This document shows positions 13,607 to 21,453 of a stretch of 25,553 nucleotides of DNA, in pieces; positions within the stretch are counted from its first letter, which is position 1; every line of letters begins with the position of its first letter. Origin of the DNA: Eubacterium sp. Lineage in GTDB: Bacteria; Bacillota; Clostridia; Oscillospirales; Acutalibacteraceae. The stretch spans positions 1-25,553 of the forward strand of contig JAIDVA010000048.1 of assembly GCA_029059925.1 (NCBI GenBank), read 5' to 3'. Both the position numbers and the translations under genes were made by a program. A model generated the notes under the pieces. It was not told the origin of the DNA. It searched no databases and was given only the letters and a program-made list of their open reading frames with translations.

Positions 13607-15087
13607 TGGATGAAAACAAGGATTTTAACAGCGGGAACAGTAACGGCTCACGTCCCGACTATTATCAGCCAAATAATAACGGACCATACTATAATCCGCC
13701 TAAAAGTGAGGATAATGCGCAGCAGAATAATACAACATATCATTATTCTTATAATAACTCAGCACAGCAGAATAACCAAAGCAGCACATATCATCCAAGA
13801 GATAACGGCTACAGCTATAATCCTTTTCCTGATACAGAAAATAACAGCGGTGACAGCAAACCGCCAAAGAAAAGCAATGCATCCAAAATAATTGTTATTG
13901 TGCTTGTAATCTGTCTTATTGTTGCTGCTGCAGGAATTGCAGCTGCTGCTATGGGTAAAACAGGCAGCAGTGATAAAAAAGACGAAAACACAACTGCTCA
14001 GGTACAGTCTGACGAGGATGCGGCAAAGCTTAATTCCACTGAGTCAGTGCCTACCAAGGATTCGGGAGGTAATTATACAGTTGCAGGTGTTTATGAAAAG
14101 TGCGTTGATTCCTGTGTAGGTATTACCGTCTATTCGCAGAAGGCTGATGTGTATAACTATTTCTATAGCTATGGTCAGAATGGTAATTCAAGCAATGAGC
14201 CGACACAGTCAGGTGAGGGCTCGGGTGTGCTTATGTCTGAGCAGAACGGCAAGACCTATATTCTTACCTGTGCACACGTAATCAGTGATGCTGACAGCTT
14301 TAAAGTTACACTCAACGATGGTACGGAGCTTGATGCACAAATGGTAGGCTACGACAGCCAGACAGATATTGGCGTTCTTTCAGTGAATAGAACAGGTCTG
14401 CAGATTGCCGAATTTGGTGACAGCAGTGAGCTTGTTGTAGGCGAACAGGTAGTTGCAATTGGTTGTCCCGGCGGTCTTGAGTTTATGAACTCACAGACAA
14501 GTGGTTACATTTCTGCGCTTGACAGACCGATTTCATCAAAGATTGGTTATGATACAAATTGTATTCAGATTGATGCTGCCATTAATCCGGGCAACAGCGG
14601 CGGTGCACTATTTAATATGCAGGGTCAGGTAATCGGTATCAATTCATCTAAGATTGCTGCAACGGAGTATGAGGGTATGGGCTTTGCAGTTCCGTCAGCT
14701 ACAGCAGTTGCAACGGCGAACAGTCTTATTAAGGTTGGTTATGTTGAGGGCAGAGCAAAGCTTGGTGTAACCTATAATCCGATTGCAAACTTTAATAATT
14801 CCAATGCAGTTATTCAGGCACTTGAGCAGAAGGGCTTTAAGGATTGCCAGGGTGCAATGGTTATTGACAGTGTTGAAGAGGGTTCAGGTCTTTTTGGTCA
14901 GGATATTAAGCAGTATGATATGATTGTTGCTGTTAATGGCGAAACTATGACATCAACTGATGTTATGACCTCAACTCTTGCAGATTCAAAGCCGGGTGAT
15001 ACAATCAAGCTGACAATTGCAAGAATAGAAAATAATGACATCAAAACCTTTGAGCTGGAATGTGAATTGATAGAATCAAAGGGATAA
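13606..15087 (+). CDS. htrA: HtrA/DegP-type membrane-anchored serine protease with PDZ domain
   Basis: A 493-residue protease/chaperone for misfolded extracytoplasmic proteins. An Asn/Gln/Tyr-rich cytoplasmic tail of about 90 residues precedes one membrane anchor (about 94-117) and a linker. The trypsin-like domain carries His224 in LTCAHVISDAD, Asp254 in YDSQTDIGVLSV and Ser331 in NPGNSGGALF, so the triad is complete. One PDZ domain (about 385-490) ends the protein. The order matches Gram-positive HtrA. The unusual feature is the long low-complexity head. The start overlaps the kinase stop. No terminator is seen downstream; a REP hairpin cluster begins 17 bases after the stop and may end or stabilise the transcript. 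Confidence 0.93.
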   Translation: MDENKDFNSGNSNGSRPDYYQPNNNGPYYNPPKSEDNAQQNNTTYHYSYNNSAQQNNQSSTYHPRDNGYSYNPFPDTENNSGDSKPPKKSNASKIIVIVLVICLIVAAAGIAAAAMGKTGSSDKKDENTTAQVQSDEDAAKLNSTESVPTKDSGGNYTVAGVYEKCVDSCVGITVYSQKADVYNYFYSYGQNGNSSNEPTQSGEGSGVLMSEQNGKTYILTCAHVISDADSFKVTLNDGTELDAQMVGYDSQTDIGVLSVNRTGLQIAEFGDSSELVVGEQVVAIGCPGGLEFMNSQTSGYISALDRPISSKIGYDTNCIQIDAAINPGNSGGALFNMQGQVIGINSSKIAATEYEGMGFAVPSATAVATANSLIKVGYVEGRAKLGVTYNPIANFNNSNAVIQALEQKGFKDCQGAMVIDSVEEGSGLFGQDIKQYDMIVAVNGETMTSTDVMTSTLADSKPGDTIKLTIARIENNDIKTFELECELIESKG

Positions 15088-15103
15088 ATTATTGTTTAGC
15101 GTA

Positions 15104-15126
15104 GTAGGGGCGAACATTGTTCGCCC
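15104..15126 (+). repeat. REP-like hairpin, unit 1
   Basis: GTAG followed by a perfect 8-base stem GGGCGAAC/GTTCGCCC with an ATT loop. It has the same geometry as the hairpins inside the transposase gene. Confidence 0.75.
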
Positions 15127-15149
15127 ATGGGCACAACGATAATGTTGGC

Positions 15150-15172
15150 GGGCGCACACTGTGCGCCCCTAC
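15150..15172 (-). repeat. REP-like hairpin, unit 2 (inverted)
   Basis: On the minus strand it reads GTAG, stem GGGCGCAC, loop AGT, stem GTGCGCCC. It pairs with unit 1 as an inverted couple with 23 bases between them. Confidence 0.75.
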
Positions 15173-15194
15173 GAACCACGTAATCTACGCTTTT

Positions 15195-15262
15195 GTAGGG
15201 TGCGATGTGAACCCTTTTGTCACTGCGTGACATTTCCCCTGACAGGGGAATAACATCGCACC
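15195..15262 (+). repeat. Long REP-like unit 3 with nested hairpins
   Basis: GTAG precedes GGTGCGATG (15199-15207), which pairs perfectly with CATCGCACC (15254-15262). The 46-base interior holds two further hairpins: GTCAC-TGC-GTGAC (15219-15231) and TTCCCCTG-A-CAGGGGAA (15234-15250). The whole can fold as a branched, cloverleaf-like structure. Confidence 0.65.
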
Positions 15263-15275
15263 GTCACATACCAAC

Positions 15276-15301
15276 GGAACGATGTGGGCATCGTTCCCTA
15301 C
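15276..15301 (-). repeat. REP-like hairpin, unit 4 (inverted)
   Basis: On the minus strand it reads GTAG, stem GGAACGATG, loop CCCA, stem CATCGTTCC. The stem is a perfect 9 base pairs. Confidence 0.7.
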
Positions 15302-15351
15302 GATTGTTTAACTTACACTTGCTAATATAAACAATAATTTAACTCAACAAT

Positions 15352-15385
15352 AAAAGCACCGAGGATTATTCCTCGGTGCTTGGCT
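15352..15385 (-). terminator. Intrinsic terminator of the ilvA-ridA operon
   Basis: A perfect 12-base stem AAGCACCGAGGA/TCCTCGGTGCTT (15354-15365 with 15370-15381) is followed on the minus strand by TTTTATTG. It lies about 24 bases after the ridA stop. Confidence 0.85.
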
Positions 15386-15404
15386 TTTATATTACTACAT
15401 ATAA

Positions 15405-15776
15405 TTACAGCTGGGCAATTAATTCAATCTCGCAAAGCACACCCTTTGGCAAATCCTTTACTGCTACACATGAGCGTGCCGGCTTTGATATAAAATATGT
15501 GCCGTAAATTTCGTTGAACTTTGCAAAGTCATTGATATCTGCTAAAAAGCATACAGTTTTAATAACCTTATCCATTGTTGTGCCTGCAGCTTCAACAACA
15601 GCCTTAAGATTTTCACAAACCTGTGTTGTCTGCTCCTCAATTGTTTTTGCGTCAACATCGTTAGTCTGTGGGTTAATTGCAATCTGACCTGATGTGAATA
15701 ACATGCCGTTTGCCTTAACTGCCTGTGAGTAAGGACCGATTGCATTTGGTGCATTATTTGTTGCTACATATTCCAT
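15405..15776 (-). CDS. ridA: RidA family 2-iminobutanoate/2-iminopropanoate deaminase
   Basis: A 123-residue cytoplasmic enzyme that hydrolyses reactive enamine/imine intermediates, notably 2-aminoacrylate made by PLP enzymes, to ketoacids and ammonia. The family signatures APNAIGPYSQAV, LFTSGQIAINP and PARSCVAVKDLPKG are all present, the last holding the substrate-binding Arg. So is CEIELIA with the conserved Glu. AAGGAG precedes the ATG. It is the second gene after threonine dehydratase with a 31-base gap. That is functionally apt, because dehydratase is the main source of its substrate. Confidence 0.95.
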   Translation of the reverse strand: MEYVATNNAPNAIGPYSQAVKANGMLFTSGQIAINPQTNDVDAKTIEEQTTQVCENLKAVVEAAGTTMDKVIKTVCFLADINDFAKFNEIYGTYFISKPARSCVAVKDLPKGVLCEIELIAQL

Positions 15777-15807
15777 AGTTAAATCTCCTTTAAATAATAT
15801 GTAATTA

Positions 15808-17007
15808 TTAATCTATAACCTCAAAGCCTGCATCCTTTAATGCTTGCTTAACCTGTGCTATGTGCTGATAATCCCTTGTCTCAACTCCGAGTTTGAGATA
15901 ACAGTCGGTGATGTTCATATCAAGGTCAGTACTGTCATAGTTGACAGATACAACATTGGCTCCAAGCTGAGCAATAATCTGGCTTACCCCCATCAGCTGA
16001 CCCGGCTTGTCTGAAAGTGCAATTGTGATATTAGCTGTTCTGCCGCCCATTTTAAGACCACGCTCAATAACACGTGAAAGAATCGTTACATCAATATTAC
16101 CGCCTGACACAAGGCAGCATACTTTTTTGCCCTGGATATCAGGTATTTTGCCATTCATTACTGCTGCTACACCAACTGCTCCTGCTCCCTCAGCAACAAG
16201 CTTTTCCTGCTCCATAAGGGTTAATATTGCAAGTGCAATTTCGTCATCACTTACTGTGAAAACTCCGTCTACATATTTGTTTACCAAATCAAAGGTCAGG
16301 TTGCCCGGTGTTTTTACTGCAATACCGTCTGCAATTGTCTGCACCTTATCAAGTGTTTCAATTTTGCCGTCACTTATTGATTTTTGCATGGATGGTGCGC
16401 CCATTGCCTGTACACCATATACCTTACAGCTTGGTTTAATCTGCTTTATTGTATATGCCACACCTGCAATCAGTCCGCCGCCGCCGATTGGCACGATTAC
16501 TGCATCAGCATCCGGCAGCTGGTTGATGATTTCAAGACCGATTGTACCTTGTCCTGCAATTACATCAGGATCATCAAAAGGATGGATAAAGGAGTATCCC
16601 ATTTCCTCTTTAAGCTCAAGTGCCTTGTTGTAAGCATCGTCATATACACCTTTTACCATACAAACCTCTGCGCCGTAGCGCTTTGTTGCCTCAACCTTAC
16701 TGATTGGTGCACCGTCCGGCAGACAGATGAGTGATTTTATGCCGTTCTTTGTTGCTGCAAGTGCAACACCCTGTGCGTGGTTGCCTGCTGAGCAGGCAAT
16801 AACACCCTTGGTTTTTTCTTCGTCAGAAAGCTGGCTGATTTTAAAATATGAGCCTCTTACCTTAAAAGAGCCTGTAACCTGCAAATTTTCTGTTTTTAAA
16901 TATATGTCTGCATCAGGTGAAAGATTTTTGGCTTTAATCATATCAGTCTCTCTCACAACCTGTGAAAGGACATTGCTTGCCTTATATACCCTATCCAATG
17001 TTAACAT
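15808..17007 (-). CDS. ilvA: Threonine ammonia-lyase (threonine dehydratase) with C-terminal ACT domain
   Basis: A PLP enzyme that turns threonine into 2-oxobutanoate and ammonia, feeding isoleucine synthesis or threonine catabolism. The PLP lysine is Lys49 in VTGSFKVRG, SAGNHAQGVA is intact and the glycine phosphate loop is at 175-178 in VPIGGGGLIAG. A single ACT domain (about 325-399, starting NITIALSDKPGQL) suggests allosteric control. At 399 residues it is the medium form, closer to TdcB-plus-ACT than to the long E. coli IlvA. GAGG precedes the ATG. It forms an operon with ridA, driven by the promoter at 17061-17089. Confidence 0.95.
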   Translation of the reverse strand: MLTLDRVYKASNVLSQVVRETDMIKAKNLSPDADIYLKTENLQVTGSFKVRGSYFKISQLSDEEKTKGVIACSAGNHAQGVALAATKNGIKSLICLPDGAPISKVEATKRYGAEVCMVKGVYDDAYNKALELKEEMGYSFIHPFDDPDVIAGQGTIGLEIINQLPDADAVIVPIGGGGLIAGVAYTIKQIKPSCKVYGVQAMGAPSMQKSISDGKIETLDKVQTIADGIAVKTPGNLTFDLVNKYVDGVFTVSDDEIALAILTLMEQEKLVAEGAGAVGVAAVMNGKIPDIQGKKVCCLVSGGNIDVTILSRVIERGLKMGGRTANITIALSDKPGQLMGVSQIIAQLGANVVSVNYDSTDLDMNITDCYLKLGVETRDYQHIAQVKQALKDAGFEVID

Positions 17008-17060
17008 TGCGTTCGCCTCAATTCTTTTATTTTGTTCGACTATTGTTTGGTTGTTTTAAT

Positions 17061-17089
17061 ATATTACTCTTGTAAAATTGATTTGTCAA
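17061..17089 (-). promoter_or_regulatory. Promoter of the ilvA-ridA operon
   Basis: On the minus strand TTGACA (17089-17084) and TAATAT (17066-17061) are separated by 17 bases. The -35 begins immediately after the stop codon of the broken lipoprotein gene upstream. Confidence 0.75.
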
Positions 17090-17472
17090 TTACCAAGTGA
17101 AATTACATTCGGCATAGCATACAGTGCCATCACTGTCGGCAAAAACTTTCAGCTGCTGGTTTTGCGTGTTGAGATAAAAGAACTGATACTGCACACTGTC
17201 AATGCCGTTATCGCCGTAGCTGAGATTTCCTCAATTACTGCGTTATCTTCATTGTCGAGTGCTGACACAACAGTCGTTTTAAGCTCCGATCCCTTTTGAG
17301 AGTTTTCACTTGGCGGAGCAGTTGTGCTTGTTGCCGGTTCGGTTGTTGTAGTGATTGCTGTTGTGGGCTGTGTAATCGGCTGTGTGCTTTTCTCCTGTGT
17401 CTGCTCCTTTGCACATGCGACAAGTGATATACATATTGCAATTGATATAACAATTGCTAAAAGCTTTTTCAT
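17090..17472 (-). pseudogene. Small lipoprotein gene with a frameshift
   Basis: The frame starts MKKLLAIVIS and has a lipobox LVAC (Cys20), then a Thr/Gln/Pro-rich linker. It continues to VIEEIS near 17220 and then enters a low-quality tail ending at 17149. In the -1 frame the same stretch reads on naturally as SYGDNGIDSVQYQFFYLN, NQQLKVFADSDGTVCY and AECNFTW, to a TAA at 17090. Loss of one base near GGAAATC (about 17220-17226) would explain it. The intact product would be a lipoprotein of about 127 residues with a small beta-rich domain. The family is not recognised. The ATG at 17472 has AGAAGGG 7 bases upstream. It may be a pseudogene or an assembly indel. Confidence 0.55.
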
Positions 17473-17555
17473 ATTCAAGCCCTTCTGTAATTAATATATT
17501 ATAAGAGTAAGATAATTTATACTTCTTGTCAAGTAGCGAGTTATTGTATTTTCTA

Positions 17556-17584
17556 TTGACTTTAAAGATATTATATTATAAAAT
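17556..17584 (+). promoter_or_regulatory. Promoter of the solute-binding protein gene
   Basis: TTGACT (17556-17561) and TAAAAT (17579-17584) are 17 bases apart, 50 bases before the start codon. Confidence 0.55.
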
Positions 17585-17633
17585 TAATAGTAAGCTGTTT
17601 GACAATATAACTATCCAAGGGGGATATATCAAT

Positions 17634-18491
17634 ATGAAAATTATAAAAAAGACTGCTGCAATTATTCTTTGCGCAGTGTTTATTATACTTTGCTTTGCAG
17701 GCTGCTCAACAGAACAGCAGGCAGAGGCAATTACAGAAGAAACCTTGCTTGTGGCATATACTGCAGAAAATAAGCCTTTTATTTATACTGACGATGAAGG
17801 CAATCTTGCAGGCTTTGATGTTGATCTGATTGATAAAATATTTAAGAATGTAAAGAACGATTATAAAAATTATAAATTTGTTCAGGTTGATGCAGATTAT
17901 AGATTAGGTGAGGATGCCGCTTATACCGATGATGCCGGTAATGAGTATATCGCTTATGTAATGGTCGGCGGTATTGCTAAGAACGAGGGAACCTTCAATA
18001 AAAACCATACCTTCACTAAGGATATTATTGACAACAGAGTGATTGCAGTTACTGCACAGAACAGCAATATTAATACATATGTTGATCTTGCAGGAACAAA
18101 AGCAGGTGTTGTGTCAGACACAGCAAAGTCTGCTCTTGATAAGAATTCTGCAATCAAAAGCGGTATGGCATCCGTTCAGAATTTTAATACTGCTGCCGAT
18201 GCACTTGCTGCATTGAATTCAGGTAGTATCGATGTGCTCATTATTGATGAGTTCAATTTCAATGTTGCCGAGGGTAAGGATAGCTTCAAGGTGCTTGACA
18301 GTGAGCTTGATACAATCAGCTATGTATATTCATTTAAAAAATGGGATTGGTATGACGAGGCTTTCAACGAGGCTATCTATGAGCTTAAGAGCCCTGATTA
18401 TAACGATGCTGACGAATTTACACCAATCGTTGAAACGCATTTCGGCTATAATGCATCAAACTTCAATTATGAACCACCAAAGACAAAATAA
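17634..18491 (+). CDS. Family 3 solute-binding lipoprotein (amino-acid ABC type)
   Basis: A 285-residue extracellular receptor of the SBP_bac_3 family, usually for polar amino acids. A lipoprotein signal ends at the lipobox FAGC (Cys24). The domain opens with LLVAYTAENKPFIYTDDEGNLAGFDVDLID in the family pattern and includes the hinge-type DLAGTKAGVVSDTAKS and AALNSGSIDVLIIDEF segments. The ATG at 17634 is preferred because AAGGGGG stands about 10 bases upstream; the open frame reaches back to 17526. No permease or ATPase gene is adjacent, so it is an orphan receptor that must share a transporter or act as a sensor. A strong terminator follows. Confidence 0.88.
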   Translation: MKIIKKTAAIILCAVFIILCFAGCSTEQQAEAITEETLLVAYTAENKPFIYTDDEGNLAGFDVDLIDKIFKNVKNDYKNYKFVQVDADYRLGEDAAYTDDAGNEYIAYVMVGGIAKNEGTFNKNHTFTKDIIDNRVIAVTAQNSNINTYVDLAGTKAGVVSDTAKSALDKNSAIKSGMASVQNFNTAADALAALNSGSIDVLIIDEFNFNVAEGKDSFKVLDSELDTISYVYSFKKWDWYDEAFNEAIYELKSPDYNDADEFTPIVETHFGYNASNFNYEPPKTK

Positions 18492-18513
18492 ATTGTATAC
18501 AATATAAACAGTA

Positions 18514-18555
18514 AAGGGCGGAATCAGTTTGATTCCGCCCTTGTTTTATTTTATC
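18514..18555. terminator. Bidirectional terminator
   Basis: A perfect 13-base stem AAGGGCGGAATCA/TGATTCCGCCCTT with a GTT loop is followed by a T-rich run. It separates the solute-binding gene from the converging ECF operon and overlaps the stop of the latter's last gene. Confidence 0.88.
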
Positions 18556-19189
18556 TGCACTTTTTCTTTTTCATTGCAAGTGTGAATAAGCACACAGCAG
18601 CTCCTGCACTAAAGCATATCAGTATGATTTTTGTACCATTCAGTGTGTTATGCTCGGGTGCTTCAATTGACATTGCTTTTGCACTGTCCTTGGCATTTGC
18701 TGTTGTTATATGATTTGCAGCTTTTGTGCTGTCAACAGCGTTTATAACACTTATGTCAGCATTCTGTTCGGTTGTTCCGGATTCAGCCGGTGTCATATTC
18801 TGTGTGTTATTGTCTGCGGTATTATTGCTTTCGTCAGAAAAATCAACCAGCGCATTGATATAAGGAGCACCATATGCGAATTTTACAATAATTGTATTGT
18901 CATATTGCGTGATTATTTTATAATCCTTGCTCTCTGTCAGGGTCGGGAATTCCCAGCCTGTCAGCCTGCCTTCACCAAGGTATTCTATTCTGCTTGCATC
19001 GTATTCTTCGTCAGCAACTATATAAATACCATCAGCAGGCTCGTCATTAACACAGCCTAAAGCACTCTGTGGATTTGGTCTCGGCTCCCAATACTTTGTT
19101 GTTTCCTGTGCAAAAGAGGTGATTGTGCAGATTGATATGGTTGATAAAAGCACGATGGATGTTATTAATATAGATATAATTTTTTTCAT
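18551..19189 (-). CDS. Secreted, C-terminally anchored protein of unknown function
   Basis: A 212-residue protein I do not recognise. It has a Sec signal peptide (about 1-27, cleavage near SFA-QE) and an exported domain of about 90 residues (YWEPRPNPQSALG through INALVDF). A Thr/Asn/Ala-rich linker leads to a C-terminal membrane helix (about 187-206) ending KKKKCR. It has the layout of a cell-surface protein held by a stop-transfer helix; there is no LPXTG. AAGGAG precedes the ATG. It follows the beta-propeller gene by 32 bases in the ECF sigma operon, so it may be a surface effector or partner of that system. Confidence 0.75.
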   Translation of the reverse strand: MKKIISILITSIVLLSTISICTITSFAQETTKYWEPRPNPQSALGCVNDEPADGIYIVADEEYDASRIEYLGEGRLTGWEFPTLTESKDYKIITQYDNTIIVKFAYGAPYINALVDFSDESNNTADNNTQNMTPAESGTTEQNADISVINAVDSTKAANHITTANAKDSAKAMSIEAPEHNTLNGTKIILICFSAGAAVCLFTLAMKKKKCR

Positions 19190-19221
19190 TTTGTGTTCTC
19201 CTTATTCTCAATTTTATTTGT

Positions 19222-20778
19222 CTAACCTAATTTATGCGGGTATATTGTGAGTTTTTTATTATCCTCGGCATTGTCATTGTGGTCAAATGAATAGATATAA
19301 TCACCGATTACAATACCACTGCCCTGATACATTAAATTATCATCTTCATTTATGAATTTGTCTTTGAGTTCGATTTTATCATTCTTGATTTCAAAGGCAT
19401 TCGCACCATAATATCTTCTCTCATCATCTGCAAAATAGGTTGAGAAGGAGAAAATGCCGTTTTCATCTTTGTAAATATCACTGCATCCGTGGGAATCCTC
19501 AAGGATAAGCTTGTCAAGCTCAATTGGGTTTGACATATCTGTTACATCATAAAGCACAATTTCCTGACCGTCGAGGTAATCTCTTGTTTCCAAATCTACT
19601 CGAGAGGTAATTGAAATCAGTCTGTTATCATCAATCCTGATAAGTGTATCATTGACATCAAAGAAAGAACCATCCGAAAGCTCAATACATGACGGAAGAT
19701 TTACTCTTTCCGGTGCTTCAATTACTGCCTTGCCCGTTTTAAGGTCATATTTGATATACTCAATCTCATCTCTGTTATTAGTCCAATATGCATTGTCATT
19801 TGCAACATAGAGATATCCGTCTGTGATATATGTCTCATAATAGCAGCCGAGAATTGCTCTTGTTTCGTCAGCCACCTTTCCCGATTTGACATCAACTGCA
19901 CCGATTACCATATAGTTCGCTGTTTTGATATTGTCAAAGCGGTAAATATTTTTTGCTTTTATGCTGAGGTTTTCGCTCTTAGGCACAAAGTCCTCAGTCT
20001 CTTGCTGTGCAACACCATAGAAGGATACAAGATATGCAATTCCGTCTATCATATAGGAATTCATAAGCATACCATCCTGCCTGATTTCGTTAATCAGTAT
20101 TGGGTTTGCAGGGTCTGATACGTCATAGGTTTTTATGATTGTATCTGAATCATCACTTACTGTTACGGTAAGGCTGTTATCAACCAAAAAAATATCGCTG
20201 ATATAGTAATCGTCATTTGGTGCGACATCATTCATAATGTTGATGAGTTTTGAATTTTCACCGTCTGCACTGAAAATATACAGCTTGTTTCTGTCAACGG
20301 AATTGTTATAGTCATAGTAGCTGTAGAAAATATATTTGTCGTTTGCTGCAACATTTTTGCCGCTATTTTTTAAATCATCAGGCGTGTAAATATCTTGAAA
20401 AAGCCATGATCCGCCTGAACCCATACCTTCACCGCTGCCCCATTTTTCAAGGTCTGCAACAACTGTGTTCAGCTCATCATCGTCTTTAAACTGATATGCC
20501 TTGTTTTCATTACTGTTGTTAAATTGATTAACCGATGCAAATATACCAAGTGCTAAAATAAAGCATGCTGCTGCAGTGATAAGCGGTTTAAAATTAATTC
20601 GTTTTTTCTGCTCGCTTTTTTCTGATTTGATATCTTCAAATTTTACTGTATTATTTGTTTTGTGCTGCTGATTTGCACGTATTTTGTCTGCCATTACCTG
20701 TGGTGTTATTCCATGCGGAACAGCAGGTACAGCATTATCAAATTTATTTTTTATAAAATCATAATCATTGTTTCTCAT
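19222..20778 (-). CDS. Membrane-anchored beta-propeller protein, likely anti-sigma factor
   Basis: A 518-residue protein. The first 63 residues are cytoplasmic (YDFIKNKFDNAVPAVPHGIT), one membrane helix follows at about 64-83, and the rest is a large exported domain of repeated beta-strand units. Examples are ANDKYIFYSYYDY, LYIFSADGENSKLI, IIKTYDVSDPANPILI and EIVLYDVTDMSNPIELDKL. This is the pattern of the secreted beta-propeller family (Beta_propel). The short N-terminal region before the helix has the place and size of the anti-sigma module seen downstream of clostridial ECF factors. It starts 17 bases after the ECF gene ends. The propeller is probably the external sensor or scaffold; the anti-sigma role is inferred from order and topology. 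Confidence 0.75.
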   Translation of the reverse strand: MRNNDYDFIKNKFDNAVPAVPHGITPQVMADKIRANQQHKTNNTVKFEDIKSEKSEQKKRINFKPLITAAACFILALGIFASVNQFNNSNENKAYQFKDDDELNTVVADLEKWGSGEGMGSGGSWLFQDIYTPDDLKNSGKNVAANDKYIFYSYYDYNNSVDRNKLYIFSADGENSKLINIMNDVAPNDDYYISDIFLVDNSLTVTVSDDSDTIIKTYDVSDPANPILINEIRQDGMLMNSYMIDGIAYLVSFYGVAQQETEDFVPKSENLSIKAKNIYRFDNIKTANYMVIGAVDVKSGKVADETRAILGCYYETYITDGYLYVANDNAYWTNNRDEIEYIKYDLKTGKAVIEAPERVNLPSCIELSDGSFFDVNDTLIRIDDNRLISITSRVDLETRDYLDGQEIVLYDVTDMSNPIELDKLILEDSHGCSDIYKDENGIFSFSTYFADDERRYYGANAFEIKNDKIELKDKFINEDDNLMYQGSGIVIGDYIYSFDHNDNAEDNKKLTIYPHKLG

Positions 20779-20795
20779 TTTAAGCTCTCCCTTCC

Positions 20796-21308
20796 TTAAG
20801 ATAAATAGTCTTTCATTTTTGCCAGACTTCTGCTCAGCTTTGAGCGGACACTTCCTGCGGTCATACCGTTAATTTTTGCGATTTCTCTGCTCTTAAAGCC
20901 TGCAACAACTGACAAAAGTACAATTTCTCTTTCTTCCTCATTCAAGAGGGCAAGCGCTTTTTTCAGCTCTATCTGCTCATCAGTTTCATCATAAGTGATA
21001 CAGAACATATTTTCATAATCGTCAATATTGTCCATATGTCTTTGATTTATCTGATTTTTTATTGCCGATGTGCAGCAGCAATACAGGATTCTGAAAATCC
21101 AAGACGAAAAAGCCTCAGCGCTTTTCAACTGTTCAATCTGTTCAAATGCAGAAAGCACACAATCTGAAACTGCATCCTCTGCATCCGAAACATTACCGAG
21201 TCTGTAAAACGCATAGCTGTATAGCTTTTTCTGGTATCTGCTGTAAAGAATTGTAAAGGCATCAATATCTCCGCCTTTTGCTTTTATAATGAGTTCCTTT
21301 TCACTCAT
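20796..21308 (-). CDS. ECF-type RNA polymerase sigma factor
   Basis: A 170-residue sigma factor. Region 2 spans about 8-95, with FTILYSRYQKKLYSYAF, GNVSDAEDAVSDCVLSAF and FSSWIFRILYCC. Region 4 spans about 110-168, with LLNEEEREIVLLSVVAGFKSREIA read in parts and GMTAGSVRSKLSRSLAKM as the HTH. There is no region 1 or 3. GGGAGG precedes the ATG. It is the first gene of a three-gene minus-strand operon with the membrane propeller protein and the anchored surface protein, and probably drives its own promoter. The signal is not evident. Confidence 0.93.
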   Translation of the reverse strand: MSEKELIIKAKGGDIDAFTILYSRYQKKLYSYAFYRLGNVSDAEDAVSDCVLSAFEQIEQLKSAEAFSSWIFRILYCCCTSAIKNQINQRHMDNIDDYENMFCITYDETDEQIELKKALALLNEEEREIVLLSVVAGFKSREIAKINGMTAGSVRSKLSRSLAKMKDYLS

Positions 21309-21337
21309 AATGCCACCTCCCTGACGTCGTCATTATT

Positions 21338-21367
21338 CAAGTAGAAAATGAAAGCAAAAGTGTTGCA
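21338..21367 (-). promoter_or_regulatory. Low-confidence ECF-type promoter upstream of the sigma gene
   Basis: On the minus strand TGCAAC (21367-21362) is followed after 17 bases by CTACTT, about 35 bases before the start codon. Many ECF autopromoters have an AAC-type -35, but the -10 here is not a clear CGTC. Confidence 0.25.
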
Positions 21368-21411
21368 TGTAATTTGAAATTTTTTGAAAATTTATATTAT
21401 TACCTATAAAT

Positions 21412-21440
21412 CAAGCCTATCGGTATAACCGACAGGCCTG
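21412..21440. terminator. Hairpin after the sortase-like gene
   Basis: A 13-base stem with two G-T pairs (21412-21424 with 21428-21440) lies 14 bases after the minus-strand stop. The T tail on the minus strand is weak (ATTTATAGG), so termination may be inefficient. Confidence 0.55.
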
Positions 21441-21453
21441 AGTTGTTTGATAT

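Larger units (their letters stand above)
15088..15404. repeat. Intergenic REP cluster, four hairpins in alternating orientation
   Basis: The 317-base gap between htrA and ridA holds no gene. From 15104 to 15301 it contains four GTAG-headed palindromes oriented plus, minus, plus, minus, that is two BIME-like pairs. The ridA terminator follows at 15352. The arms differ in sequence, but each unit keeps GTAG followed by GG and a long stem. Confidence 0.8.

Noticed and set aside
15088..15310. CRISPR-like repeat array downstream of htrA
   Set aside because: The repeats differ in sequence, alternate in orientation and have no regular spacers; they are REP/BIME-type palindromes.
16007..16633. Open frame of 208 codons antisense to ilvA
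   Set aside because: It is fully inside ilvA on the other strand, with low-complexity Ser/Pro/Ile translation and no start signals.
17526..17633. N-terminal extension of the solute-binding protein
   Set aside because: The extra 36 codons precede a textbook lipoprotein signal and overlap the promoter; the start at 17634 has a strong ribosome site.
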